A stretch of DNA of 64,000 nt, taken from contig NZ_CP071454.1 in NCBI RefSeq assembly GCF_017352135.1, positions 558,001 to 622,000 of the forward strand, given 5' to 3'. Below the pieces are notes generated by a model that ran no database searches, was not told the DNA's origin, and saw nothing but the letters and a program-made list of their open reading frames with translations. This DNA is from Rhizobium lentis (lineage in GTDB: Bacteria; Pseudomonadota; Alphaproteobacteria; Rhizobiales; Rhizobiaceae). A program made the translations under genes and the position numbers. This document shows positions 43,811 to 52,654 of the stretch, one piece after another (positions within the stretch are counted from its first letter, which is position 1; each line of letters starts with the position of its first letter).

Positions 43811-44724
43811 TGCTCAACCCCGCAAAACGCGAACTGCTCGCCCAGGAGCTCCTGGAAGCGGAGGGTCTGGCGCCCGAAGGCCGCTCGCTCACCAGGGATG
43901 CGTTGCGCCGTCTCGGACGCAACAAGGCCGCGGTCCTCTCCATCGCCGTCCTGGCGCTGCTGATCCTTGCCGCCTTCCTCGGCCCCTGGATTATTCCTTT
44001 CAACTACGAAGACCCGGATTGGGCCGCCTTCCGCATCCCGCCGTCGATCGAAACCGGCCATTATTTCGGCACTGACCCGAATGGCCGCGACCTTCTTGCG
44101 CGTGTCCTCTACGGCACCCGCGTCTCGCTGGCTGTGGCGCTGACGGCAACCGTCGTTTCCGTCGTCATCGGCGTGCTCTATGGGGCAATCTCCGGCTATA
44201 TCGGCGGCAGGCTGGATGCGATCATGATGCGTTTCGTCGATATCATGTATGCGCTTCCCTACATCCTCTTCGTCATCCTGCTGATGGTGATCTTCGGCCG
44301 CAACGTCTACCTGCTCTTCGCCGCGATCGGCGCACTGGAATGGCTGACCATGGCCCGTATCGTCCGCGGCCAGACGCTGTCGATCAAGCACCGCGAATTT
44401 ATCGAGGCGGCGCGCGCATCCGGGCAGCGGCCGTTCAAGATCATCGTCAAACACATCATTCCGAACCTCGTCGGCCCGGTCGTCATCTTCGCAGCGCTGA
44501 CCGTGCCCGAAATCATCGCCACGGAAAGCTTCCTCTCCTACCTCGGCTTCGGCGTGCAGGAACCGCTGACCTCGCTCGGCACGCTGATCGCCGAGGGGAC
44601 CGACGCCATGGAAAGCATGCCCTGGCTGCTGATCTTCCCGGCCAGCTTCCTTGTGGCCCTGCTGCTCAGCCTGCTCTTCATTGGCGACGGCCTGCGCGAC
44701 GCGTTCGACCCGAAGGATCGATAA
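43807..44724 (+). CDS. oppC: Oligopeptide ABC transporter permease OppC
   Basis: 305 residues. An N-terminal OppC_N segment (LTRDALRRLGRNKAAVLSIAVLALLILAAFLGPWI in pieces) precedes the permease domain with the EAARASGQRPFKIIVKHIIPNLVGPV coupling loop. It starts within the stop of oppB and abuts oppD with no spacing, so translation is coupled through the operon. Confidence 0.95.
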   Translation: MMLNPAKRELLAQELLEAEGLAPEGRSLTRDALRRLGRNKAAVLSIAVLALLILAAFLGPWIIPFNYEDPDWAAFRIPPSIETGHYFGTDPNGRDLLARVLYGTRVSLAVALTATVVSVVIGVLYGAISGYIGGRLDAIMMRFVDIMYALPYILFVILLMVIFGRNVYLLFAAIGALEWLTMARIVRGQTLSIKHREFIEAARASGQRPFKIIVKHIIPNLVGPVVIFAALTVPEIIATESFLSYLGFGVQEPLTSLGTLIAEGTDAMESMPWLLIFPASFLVALLLSLLFIGDGLRDAFDPKDR

Positions 44725-45726
44725 ATGCCCAAGGAAAAAGACATCCTCCTCGAACTCAAGGACTACTCGATCACCTTCGCAACGCCCGACGGCGAGGTGA
44801 AGGCGGTTTCCAACATGAACCTCACCGTCCGGCGCGGCGAGCGCATCGCCATCGTCGGCGAGTCCGGCTCCGGCAAGAGCCAGACCTTTCTCGGCCTCAT
44901 GGGGCTGCTCGCCAAGAACGGTAGGACGACGGGACAGGCGCTGCTCGAAGGCAAGGACGTGCTGTCGCTGAAACCGCGCGACCTCGACCACATCCGCGGC
45001 AAGGATATGGCAATGGTCTTCCAGGACCCGATGACCGCGCTCAATCCGTCGCTGAAGATTTCAAGGCAGCTGACCGAACAGCTCGAGGTCCACCGCGGCC
45101 TGACGGCCCGCGCCGCATCGGACGCTGCCCTCGACATGCTGAAGCGCGTCGGAATCCCCGACCCGACGCGGCGCTTCCATCTCTATCCGCACGAACTCTC
45201 CGGCGGCATGCGCCAGCGCATCGTCATTGCCATGGCGCTGCTCACCAAGCCGAAGCTCCTCATCGCCGACGAGCCGACGACCGCACTCGATGTCACCATC
45301 CAGGCACAGATCCTCGATCTCTTCAACGACCTGACGGCGGAGATGAACACGGCGCTCATTATGATCACCCACGATCTCGGCGTCGTCGCCGGCCTCGCCG
45401 AGCGTGTCGCCGTCATGTATGCCGGCCGCATCGTCGAGGAGGCGCCGGTCGACGAACTCTTCGACAATCCGGCTCACCCCTATACGGCGGCGCTGCATGC
45501 CTCGATCCCGCGCCCGGACCAGGACGTCGACGACCTCGTCGTCATTCCCGGGCGCCCGCCGAACCTGCAGCACCTGCCGAAAGGCTGCAATTTCTCGCCA
45601 CGCTGTTCGCAGGTCCAGGACGATTGCATCGACCGCCCGCCGGCGCTGGAAACGCTGGCACCGCGCCACTGTGCCGCCTGCTACCATCCCTTCCCGCGTC
45701 GTGAGGAGTTGCTGAACCATGGCTGA
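44725..45726 (+). CDS. oppD: Oligopeptide ABC transporter ATPase OppD
   Basis: 333 residues. Walker A GESGSGKSQ, ABC signature LSGGMRQRI, Walker B LLIADEPTTALD and H-loop MITHDLGVVAG are present. The C-terminal oligopeptide/dipeptide transporter domain contains the four-cysteine FeS-like cluster region (GCNFSPRCSQVQDDC and CAACYH). The first codon directly follows the oppC stop; its end overlaps oppF by eight bases. Confidence 0.95.
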   Translation: MPKEKDILLELKDYSITFATPDGEVKAVSNMNLTVRRGERIAIVGESGSGKSQTFLGLMGLLAKNGRTTGQALLEGKDVLSLKPRDLDHIRGKDMAMVFQDPMTALNPSLKISRQLTEQLEVHRGLTARAASDAALDMLKRVGIPDPTRRFHLYPHELSGGMRQRIVIAMALLTKPKLLIADEPTTALDVTIQAQILDLFNDLTAEMNTALIMITHDLGVVAGLAERVAVMYAGRIVEEAPVDELFDNPAHPYTAALHASIPRPDQDVDDLVVIPGRPPNLQHLPKGCNFSPRCSQVQDDCIDRPPALETLAPRHCAACYHPFPRREELLNHG

Positions 45727-46705
45727 CCGATCGCTTCTGAGGGTCGAAAACCTGACGACCCAGTTCGAACTGCCGGCGAAAGGCTTCTTCAAGCCGCCGG
45801 TCTTCCTCACCGCCGTCAACAATGTGAGCTTCGACCTCGCGGAAGGCCGTACGCTCGGCGTCGTCGGCGAGTCCGGCTGCGGCAAGTCCACGCTCGGCCG
45901 CTCCATCCTGCGGCTGTTGAAATCGCAGAAGGGCCGCATCCTCTGGCAGGGCCGCAACCTTCTCGACCTCACTGAGGAGGAGATGCGCGCCGCGCGGCGC
46001 GACATGCAGATCATCTTCCAGGATCCGATCGCCTCGCTCGACCCGCGCATGACCGTTGGAGACATCATCGCCGAACCGCTCACCGTCTTCGAGCCAAAGC
46101 TTTCGAAAGCCCAGCGGCTGGAGCGCGTCCGCGAGATTATGGCCGCCGTCGGCCTGGTGCCCGAAATGATCAACCGCTATCCGCATGAGTTCTCCGGCGG
46201 CCAGGCGCAGCGCATCGGCATTGCCCGCGCCGTCATCACCCGGCCGAAGCTCATCATCTGCGACGAGCCGGTTTCGGCCCTCGACGTCTCCATCCAGGGC
46301 CAGGTCATCACGCTTCTGCGCAAGCTGCGCAAGGAATTCGGCCTGACGCTGATCTTCATCAGCCACGACCTCTCCGTCGTGCGCCTGATCTCGGACGATG
46401 TGCTGGTGCTCTATCTCGGCCGCGTGGTGGAATCGGGCGATTGCGCAACCGTCTTCGATCATCCAGCCCACCCCTATACGCAGGCGCTGTTTTCCGCAGC
46501 CCCCATCCCGGACCCGAAGCTCGCGCGCCTGCGCACCCGCATCCGCCTGCAGGGTGATCCGCCCTCGCCGCTCAATCCGCCGAAAGGCTGCGTCTTCTCG
46601 CCGCGATGTTGGAAGGCGACCGATATCTGCCGCACCGAAATGCCGCCGACCGAGGAAGTCCGCCCCGGCCAGAAGGCAGCCTGCTATCATATGGACAGGC
46701 CATGA
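45719..46705 (+). CDS. oppF: Oligopeptide ABC transporter ATPase OppF
   Basis: 328 residues, the second ATPase of the importer. Walker A GESGCGKST, a signature variant FSGGQAQRI, Walker B LIICDEPVSALD and H-loop FISHDLSVVR; the C-terminus again has the cysteine motif (GCVFSPRCWKATDIC). It is the last gene of the operon; a weak GGCCGC/GCGGCC hairpin at 46716-46732 follows. Confidence 0.95.
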   Translation: MADRSLLRVENLTTQFELPAKGFFKPPVFLTAVNNVSFDLAEGRTLGVVGESGCGKSTLGRSILRLLKSQKGRILWQGRNLLDLTEEEMRAARRDMQIIFQDPIASLDPRMTVGDIIAEPLTVFEPKLSKAQRLERVREIMAAVGLVPEMINRYPHEFSGGQAQRIGIARAVITRPKLIICDEPVSALDVSIQGQVITLLRKLRKEFGLTLIFISHDLSVVRLISDDVLVLYLGRVVESGDCATVFDHPAHPYTQALFSAAPIPDPKLARLRTRIRLQGDPPSPLNPPKGCVFSPRCWKATDICRTEMPPTEEVRPGQKAACYHMDRP

Positions 46706-46868
46706 ACGAAACGACGGCCGCATGAAGCGGCCTTCGCCCCTCTCCCACGGCCCAGCATCGTCAAGATTCAGCAGACTTATTTCGGAATCCAAAGTGCAAG
46801 ATAAGAAAGCCTTAGATGAGTATGTGCTATTCCGGTTCCGCCTAATCATGGGCCTGGGGAACGCATAC

Positions 46869-47210
46869 ATGAAATCAAAACTATTGGGATCTATCGCGCT
46901 CGCAGCCGCGATCGTCTCTGCCTTCGCCGTGCCGTCGCATGCCGAAGATCTGAAATTCCAACTCACCAACGGCACCAGCTCCGTGCTGACCCGCTTCTAC
47001 AGCTCGCCGGCGGGCGTCGATAGCTGGGAAGAAGACGTATTCGGCGAGAACGTCCTCAATCCGGGCGAAACCGCGAACATCACCATCGCCGATGGCCGCA
47101 CCGTCTGCAAATACGACATGCGTTTCGAATTCGACGAAAACTCGAACCTCGACACGACGGAAGATACGCAGGATCTATGCGAGCTCGGCAGCTACACCAT
47201 CCACGAATAA
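46869..47210 (+). CDS. Small secreted protein, 113 residues
   Basis: The signal peptide covers about residues 1-25 (SIALAAAIVSAFAVPSHAED). The mature part is about 88 residues, acidic and probably beta-rich: LTNGTSSVLTRFYSSPAGVDSW, EEDVFGENVLNPGETANITIADG, with two cysteines (GRTVCKYDM and QDLCELG) that could pair. I recall similar small periplasmic proteins in many alphaproteobacteria, but none with a secure function. GGGGAA about seven bases before the ATG supports this start. A terminator follows, so it is its own unit. Confidence 0.75.
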   Translation: MKSKLLGSIALAAAIVSAFAVPSHAEDLKFQLTNGTSSVLTRFYSSPAGVDSWEEDVFGENVLNPGETANITIADGRTVCKYDMRFEFDENSNLDTTEDTQDLCELGSYTIHE

Positions 47211-47224
47211 ACATCCTCCGCCGC

Positions 47225-47252
47225 GCCCGCCTTCGCTCGAAGGCGGGCTTTT
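47225..47252 (+). terminator. Intrinsic terminator after the small secreted protein gene
   Basis: Perfect 10-bp stem GCCCGCCTTC/GAAGGCGGGC with a GCTC loop, followed by TTTTCATTTC. Confidence 0.88.
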
Positions 47253-47390
47253 CATTTCTTGTCGGATCGGCGCTCGCAACATCGGCGCTTGTCACTCCGC
47301 CCGGCTCCGCGTATCAGCGGATAAAGCGTCCATTCAAAGTAAATAGAGCGTCCTGTTTGATCAACGGCGCTCCGATGCCGGGAGGATCAG

Positions 47391-48311
47391 GTGAGCGCAA
47401 GACGGTTTCTGTCGATCGGTGAATGCATGGTGGAGCTCTCTCAGGCCGGCGACGGCCTGCTGCGCAAGGGCTTTGCCGGCGATACCTTCAACACCGCCTG
47501 GTATGCGCGTGCCTGCCTCGGCTCCGATTGGTCGGTCGATTATTTCACCGCGCTCGGCGACGACGCCATGTCGGACGAGATGGCCGCCTTCATCGCCAAG
47601 GCGGGAATCGGCACGAGCCTCATCCGCCGCATCAAGGGCAAGACCCCCGGTCTGTACATGATCAACCTCAAGGACGGCGAACGCTCCTTCAGCTACTGGC
47701 GCGACAGTTCGGCCGCCCGCTGCCTCGCAGCCGATCCCGACCGGCTGCGCGAGGCGGTGGAAAGCGCCGACCTCATCTATTTCTCCGGCATCACCCTTGC
47801 CATCCTGCCGCCGGAGGATGCCGCGACGCTGCTTGCGGAGGTCCGCCGCGCCAAGGCGGCCGGGAAACTCGTGGTATTCGATCCGAACATCCGCCCTCGC
47901 CTATGGTCCAGCTACGATGTCATGCACGCGACGATCAGTGAGGGCGCTCGCTCTTCCGTGCTTGTCATGCCGAGCTTCGACGATGAGGCCGCCCATTTCG
48001 GCGACGATTCCATCGAGGCGACGATCCATCGCTATCGCGCGCTCGGCGCTCTCCATATCGTCGTCAAGAATGGCGCGGATGGCGTCAGCTTGAATTTCGC
48101 CGGCGAGGAGACCTTCGTTCCGGCCGAAAAAGTCGAGACGGTCGTCGATACCACCAGTGCTGGCGACAGTTTCAACGGTGCCTTTCTCGCATCCTATCTG
48201 GAAACAGGGGACGCAACGGCCGCCGCCCGCTTCGCCGCACGCGTCGCAGCCCGGGTGGTCAGTGAACACGGCGCTTTGGTCGTAAAGGAAAAGCTCGGTT
48301 TGGGCGATTGA
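47391..48311 (+). CDS. kdgK: 2-keto-3-deoxygluconate kinase
   Basis: 306 residues, PfkB-family sugar kinase. It phosphorylates 2-keto-3-deoxygluconate to KDPG, feeding the Entner-Doudoroff pathway. Family features are SIGECMVELSQ at the N-terminus, GFAGDTFNTAWYA, and the PfkB signature DTTSAGDSFNGAF with the catalytic Asp near residue 257. The start is GTG at 47391 with GGGAGG just upstream. It stands alone; no uronate catabolism genes are adjacent. Confidence 0.88.
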   Translation: MSARRFLSIGECMVELSQAGDGLLRKGFAGDTFNTAWYARACLGSDWSVDYFTALGDDAMSDEMAAFIAKAGIGTSLIRRIKGKTPGLYMINLKDGERSFSYWRDSSAARCLAADPDRLREAVESADLIYFSGITLAILPPEDAATLLAEVRRAKAAGKLVVFDPNIRPRLWSSYDVMHATISEGARSSVLVMPSFDDEAAHFGDDSIEATIHRYRALGALHIVVKNGADGVSLNFAGEETFVPAEKVETVVDTTSAGDSFNGAFLASYLETGDATAAARFAARVAARVVSEHGALVVKEKLGLGD

Positions 48312-48390
48312 GCCCCGCGCACGACGATATAACAAGACGCCATGCGGAGGGGCCTTACGGCATTTCCGCTCCCCAGGAGTGAAACAGAAG

Positions 48391-48582
48391 TCAGGATTTC
48401 GTCGGCCGATCGGCCTCGCGAACCGCCTCGTCATGATACCAGCAGCTGTCGAGGGCCGAATCGCAGATTTCGGCTGCCTCACGCTCCATCACTCGGGTGC
48501 GTTCGAACCGGCTGGCGGCCCGCAACGGCCTGACGGGAAACTGGTAGATCGTTGCGGATTCACGATGGAAACCGGTGGGCAT
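48391..48582 (-). CDS. DUF2735 domain-containing small protein
   Basis: 63 residues: MPTGFHRESATIYQFPVRP is the conserved DUF2735 start, followed by a basic/acidic helical tail. GGAGG lies eight bases before the ATG at 48582, which decides the start against the longer frame. It is divergent from glnII, a neighbourhood often seen in rhizobia, so it may respond to nitrogen status through the shared upstream region. Function unknown. Confidence 0.75.
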   Translation of the reverse strand: MPTGFHRESATIYQFPVRPLRAASRFERTRVMEREAAEICDSALDSCWYHDEAVREADRPTKS

Positions 48583-48907
48583 CAGATCGCCTCCATTCAG
48601 CTCGCGCATCAACATTTGGCAGCAAAACCATAGCATGATGCACATGGTTTATGCAAATCGCATAAAATATAAGCACAACCACCATGTGATTGATCGGTAT
48701 GCTGTTTACGCCAGAAGCTTCCGCCTATTTGTTCAACACTTCAGCACCTCCACTTAACGCCCAAATTTTCATCCGGTTCCAAGGCAGGAAATCTCTTTAT
48801 CCTGCTGATGAATCAGCCTTCGGCCGCGCCAGCCGGGCTCCTTTCAAGGAAAACAAAAGTGCCGATGGCCGGCTGATTCCAGATTTTTCGCTCGTCGGCA
48901 ATCAAAC

Positions 48908-48922
48908 TGGCACGCTACGTGC
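48908..48922 (+). promoter_or_regulatory. Sigma-54 promoter of glnII
   Basis: TGGCACG-N4-GTGC: the GG (-24) and GC (-12) doublets are correctly spaced and only one core base differs from the consensus TGGCACG-N4-TTGC. The expected start is near 48934. glnII in rhizobia is known to be controlled by NtrC and RpoN. Weak NtrC-like half-sites occur at 48638-48658 and 48672-48690. Confidence 0.8.
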
Positions 48923-49014
48923 TTCGATAGGTGCATCCCCTGGCGGTCGGATGCGTTCACGCGTCGAGATCGTCTCCGGATTTGCTCACCTTCGTAGCAT
49001 TTGAGAGAGTCACG

Positions 49015-50055
49015 ATGACAAAATATAAGCTCGAGTATATTTGGCTCGATGGGTACACTCCGGTACCGAACCTGCGTGGCAAGACGCAGATCAAGGAATT
49101 TGACGCCTTCCCCACGCTGGAACAGCTTCCGCTCTGGGGCTTCGATGGTTCGTCGACGATGCAGGCCGAAGGCCGCAGCTCCGATTGCGTGCTGAAGCCC
49201 GTCGCCATCTATCCCGACCCGGCCCGCACCAACGGCGTGCTCGTCATGTGCGAAGTCATGATGCCCGATGGCGTCACCCCGCACCCGAGCAACGCTCGTG
49301 CGACCATCCTCGACGATGAAGATGCGTGGTTCGGCTTCGAGCAGGAATATTTCTTCTACCAGAACGGCCGTCCGCTCGGCTTTCCCGAGCAGGGCTACCC
49401 GGCTCCGCAGGGCCCCTACTACACCGGCGTCGGCTATTCGAACGTTGGCGACGTCGCCCGCGAAATCGTCGAAGAACATCTCGATCTCTGCCTCGCTGCC
49501 GGCATCAACCACGAAGGCATCAATGCCGAAGTGGCCAAGGGCCAGTGGGAATTCCAGATTTTCGGCAAGGGCTCCAAGAAGGCCGCCGACCAGATCTGGA
49601 TGGCACGCTATCTGCTGCAGCGCCTGACCGAAAAATACGGCATCGACATCGAGTATCACTGCAAGCCGCTCGGCGATACCGACTGGAACGGTTCGGGCAT
49701 GCATTGCAACTTCTCGACCAAGTACATGCGCGAAGTCGGCGGCAAGGCCTATTTCGAAGCGCTGATGGCGCAGTTCGAAAAGAACCTGATGGACCACATC
49801 AATGTCTACGGTCCTGACAACGACAAGCGCCTGACCGGCAAGCACGAGACGGCTCCGTGGAACAAGTTCTCCTACGGCGTTGCCGACCGTGGGGCCTCGA
49901 TCCGCGTTCCCCACTCCTTCATCAAGAACGACTACAAGGGCTATCTGGAAGATCGCCGCCCGAATTCGCAGGGCTGCCCCTACCAGATCGCTTCGCAGGT
50001 TCTGAAGACGATTTCGGAAGTTCCGCTCGCCGGTTCCTCTTCCGCTGCCGCCTAA
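49015..50055 (+). CDS. glnII: Glutamine synthetase type II
   Basis: ATP-dependent synthesis of glutamine from glutamate and ammonium. 346 residues, the eukaryote-like short GS found in rhizobia. Features are LEYIWLDGYTPVPNLRGKT, FDGSSTMQAEG, the metal site in FGFEQEYFF, and the GQWEFQIF and NGSGMHCNFSTK segments. The Tyr adenylylation site of GSI is absent, as expected for GSII. The ATG at 49015 follows GAGAGAG; the longer upstream frame overlaps the leader. A sigma-54 promoter lies about 100 bases upstream. Confidence 0.97.
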   Translation: MTKYKLEYIWLDGYTPVPNLRGKTQIKEFDAFPTLEQLPLWGFDGSSTMQAEGRSSDCVLKPVAIYPDPARTNGVLVMCEVMMPDGVTPHPSNARATILDDEDAWFGFEQEYFFYQNGRPLGFPEQGYPAPQGPYYTGVGYSNVGDVAREIVEEHLDLCLAAGINHEGINAEVAKGQWEFQIFGKGSKKAADQIWMARYLLQRLTEKYGIDIEYHCKPLGDTDWNGSGMHCNFSTKYMREVGGKAYFEALMAQFEKNLMDHINVYGPDNDKRLTGKHETAPWNKFSYGVADRGASIRVPHSFIKNDYKGYLEDRRPNSQGCPYQIASQVLKTISEVPLAGSSSAAA

Positions 50056-50064
50056 CCTCCCAAG

Positions 50065-50097
50065 CGGCGCCGGTCCTCGACCGGCGCCGTCATTCTT
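50065..50097 (+). terminator. Terminator-like hairpin after glnII
   Basis: Perfect 11-bp stem CGGCGCCGGTC/GACCGGCGCCG with a CTC loop, followed by a partly uridine-rich TCATTCTTT rather than a pure run. Confidence 0.7.
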
Positions 50098-50175
50098 TCT
50101 CCCTGGATATCAGATCGGCCGCTGACATATTCGCGGTGATCGAGCCGCTAAGAGCCTGAAAATGCTGGCATGCGG

Positions 50176-50193
50176 CTGTAATATTTCCATCAT
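50176..50193 (+). promoter_or_regulatory. Pho-box-like site upstream of the glycosyltransferase gene
   Basis: CTGTAAT-ATTT-CCATCAT resembles the PhoB consensus CTGTCAT-N4-CTGTCAT (six of seven and five of seven matches in the two halves). It lies about 100 bases before the gene. Confidence 0.45.
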
Positions 50194-50292
50194 GGTCATG
50201 CCTCAAAATAAGCAAGCGGGAATCGCCGTTCCGGAACCCCGCTTTGGGGTTGAGCGTTGACAGATCACTGCAACGCGGATGGAAATCGCGAC

Positions 50293-51474
50293 ATGCTGCA
50301 ACGTCCGGCAAACACTTACAGCGGCGAGAGCTGGGCCAATGCCGCCTCCGCCTGCAAACTGCCGGAACGGCTGGTGATCGTCACCGATGCCTGGCATCCG
50401 CAGGTCAATGGCGTGGTGCGCTCGATCGAGAACACCAATCGCGAGCTGGCGAAGATGGGCGTCGAGGTTGCGATGGTGACGCCGGAGCGCTTCAACAGCA
50501 TCCCCTGCCCCACCTATCCCGAGATCCGCCTGTCGATCGCCAGTTATCGCCGCATCGCCCGCGAGATCGCAAAGCACAATCCCTCCTACGTGCATATCGC
50601 CACCGAAGGGCCGCTCGGACTGACCGCCCGCCGCTGGTGCCTGAAGAACCGCATGCCGTTTTCGACGAGCTACCACACCCGCTTCCCGGAATATGTCGCA
50701 GCCCGCCTGCCGATCCCCAAGAGCTGGCTCTATTCCTTCGTCCGCTGGTTCCACAATGGCGGCGCCGGCTGCATGGTGGCGACACCGAGCCTTGCGCGTG
50801 AACTGTCGGAAAAAGGCATCCGCAATCTCATGCCCTGGAGCCGCGGCATCGACGCCACCCAGTTCCGCCCGATGGCGCTCGAGGAAAAACCGTTCGGCCT
50901 GTCGCGCCCGATCTTCATGACCGTCGGCCGCGTGGCGCTGGAAAAGAACCTGCCGGCCTTCCTCGATCTCGATCTGCCGGGCTCGAAGGTCGTCGTTGGC
51001 GACGGGCCGGCCCGCGCCGAGCTCGAAAAGCAATATCCCGATGTTTTTTTCGCCGGCGTGAAGTTCGGCGAGGAGCTGGCCCAAGCCTATGCCCAGGCCG
51101 ACGTCTTCGTCTTCCCCTCGCTCACCGACACTTTCGGCAACACCATCCTGGAAGCGCTGGCCTCAGGCGTGCCGGTCGCCGCCTATCCGGTCACCGGCCC
51201 GCTCGACATCATCGGCGAGGACAACGAGGTCGGCGCGCTTGATAGGGATCTGCGCGCCGCCTGCCTTGCCGCCCTCTCCGCTTCACGGGAGAAGGCGCAT
51301 GCGCTTGCCATGCAATATTCCTGGGAAGCGGCGACGTTGCAGTTCATCAACAACATCCGCGCCGCCAACGGCGTGATCACGCCGAAATGGAAGAAGGCCT
51401 GGCAATTCGCCAAGTCGCTTCCGAGAAGCAGAAAGCCCGGCGAAACCGCCGGGCCTCTCCCTTCCGGAGACTGA
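50293..51474 (+). CDS. Glycosyltransferase family 4-type protein
   Basis: 393 residues, GT-B fold. The N-terminal domain begins RLVIVTDAWHPQVNGVVRSI; the C-terminal donor-binding domain contains FMTVGRVALEKNLPAFL and the E-x7-E-like region PSLTDTFGNTILEALASGVPVAAY. No membrane helix. Relatives in Agrobacterium and Rhizobium include enzymes that add hexose or glucuronic acid to diacylglycerol under phosphate limitation, and a Pho-box-like site upstream fits, but the acceptor is not proven. TGGA about ten bases before the ATG at 50293 supports this start; a TTG at 50257 is also possible. Confidence 0.8.
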   Translation: MLQRPANTYSGESWANAASACKLPERLVIVTDAWHPQVNGVVRSIENTNRELAKMGVEVAMVTPERFNSIPCPTYPEIRLSIASYRRIAREIAKHNPSYVHIATEGPLGLTARRWCLKNRMPFSTSYHTRFPEYVAARLPIPKSWLYSFVRWFHNGGAGCMVATPSLARELSEKGIRNLMPWSRGIDATQFRPMALEEKPFGLSRPIFMTVGRVALEKNLPAFLDLDLPGSKVVVGDGPARAELEKQYPDVFFAGVKFGEELAQAYAQADVFVFPSLTDTFGNTILEALASGVPVAAYPVTGPLDIIGEDNEVGALDRDLRAACLAALSASREKAHALAMQYSWEAATLQFINNIRAANGVITPKWKKAWQFAKSLPRSRKPGETAGPLPSGD

Positions 51475-52494
51475 TCAATCCTTCTGGTGCAGGGCGCTGC
51501 GAAGCGTATCGTTCGCGACCGCAATCGCGCTGCGGACGGCCGGCGTTTCGGTAATCGCGTTCAGCAGCACGAAATCGTGGATCGTGCCGTTGTAGCGGAT
51601 CGAGGTGACCTTGACGCCGGCCTGGCTGAGCTTGCGGCCGTAGGCTTCGCCCTCATCGCGCAGCACATCGTTTTCATCGGTGATGATAAGAGCCGGCGGC
51701 AGACCGTTGAGCTGCTCGAGCGATGCCTGCAGCGGCGAAGCTGTCGGCTCCTTGCGCTTGGCTTGGTCGGGCAGATAGGCGTTCCAGAACCACTTCATCG
51801 CTTCCTTCGTCAGCCACGGGCCATTGGCAAACTCGTTATAGGAACCATTGTCGAAATTCGCGTCGGTGACAGGGTAGAACAGCACCTGCTGGTCGATGGC
51901 AGGGCCGCCGCGCTCCTTGGCAAGCAGCGTCACCACCGCCGCCATATTGCCGCCGACGCTGTCACCCGCAACCGCGAGCCTGCTGGCGTCGACATTGAAT
52001 TCCTTGGCATGTTCGGCGACATATTTGGTCGCGGCATAGGCCTGCTCGATGGCGACGGGATAACGAGCCTCAGGCGAGCGCTCATAATCGACGAAGACGA
52101 CGGCGGCATCGGCGCCGTTGGCCATCTCGCGCACCAGCCGGTCATGTGTATCGGCATCGCCGAGCACCCAGCCGCCGCCATGGAAATAGAGAATGACCGG
52201 CAGCGTGCCCTTGGCATGTTCCGGGCGGACGATGCGCAGCTTGATGCTATCAGTCGGGCCTGCCTTGATGACTTTGTTCTCTTCCTGCGCGGCAAGCTTC
52301 TTCACCTCGCCCTTCTGCGCGCCGGCCAGAACATTGCGGGCATCGGCCGGCGACAGCGTATAGATCGGCTTGCCGCCGGCAAGGCTATCTATGAATTTCT
52401 GCGTTGTCGGTTCCAGTACCGGATCGGCCAGCGCGCCGATGGCGGAAGCTGCCAGGAGTGCTGCTGCGGAAACTGCGGTCTTGATGGTCGACAT
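51475..52494 (-). CDS. Secreted alpha/beta hydrolase (hormone-sensitive lipase family esterase)
   Basis: 339 residues with a signal peptide (about 1-23, ALLAASAIGALAD). Oxyanion-hole motif HGGGWVLG, nucleophile Ser in GDSVGGN, then Asp in ITDENDVLRDE and His in TIHDFVLL complete the triad of the HSL/family IV esterases. It probably cleaves small esters in the periplasm. Its stop codon directly abuts that of the convergent glycosyltransferase. The start at 52494 follows a GAGGACAAGACA stretch. It is divergent from an OhrR-like MarR regulator, a likely control partner. Confidence 0.88.
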   Translation of the reverse strand: MSTIKTAVSAAALLAASAIGALADPVLEPTTQKFIDSLAGGKPIYTLSPADARNVLAGAQKGEVKKLAAQEENKVIKAGPTDSIKLRIVRPEHAKGTLPVILYFHGGGWVLGDADTHDRLVREMANGADAAVVFVDYERSPEARYPVAIEQAYAATKYVAEHAKEFNVDASRLAVAGDSVGGNMAAVVTLLAKERGGPAIDQQVLFYPVTDANFDNGSYNEFANGPWLTKEAMKWFWNAYLPDQAKRKEPTASPLQASLEQLNGLPPALIITDENDVLRDEGEAYGRKLSQAGVKVTSIRYNGTIHDFVLLNAITETPAVRSAIAVANDTLRSALHQKD

Positions 52495-52541
52495 TGTCTT
52501 GTCCTCTCGGTTTCGGTGTCCATCGTGAACACAGCATTTGT

Positions 52542-52627
52542 ATCGCGCACGATTATTTGTTGAACAATTCAAATCTCTGCATATCTGCCATGCATGAAAA
52601 TCGCTTCCTATTATTTATCGCACGATA
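52542..52627. promoter_or_regulatory. Paired palindromic boxes between the esterase and MarR genes
   Basis: ATCG-CGCA-CGAT at 52542-52553 and TATCG-CA-CGATA at 52616-52627 are similar palindromes on either side of the divergent promoter region, and a third palindrome TTGTT-G-AACAA lies at 52557-52567. They are candidate binding sites for the adjacent MarR protein. Confidence 0.5.
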
Positions 52628-52654
52628 TAATTTCAATCAGTTCTGGAGATGACC

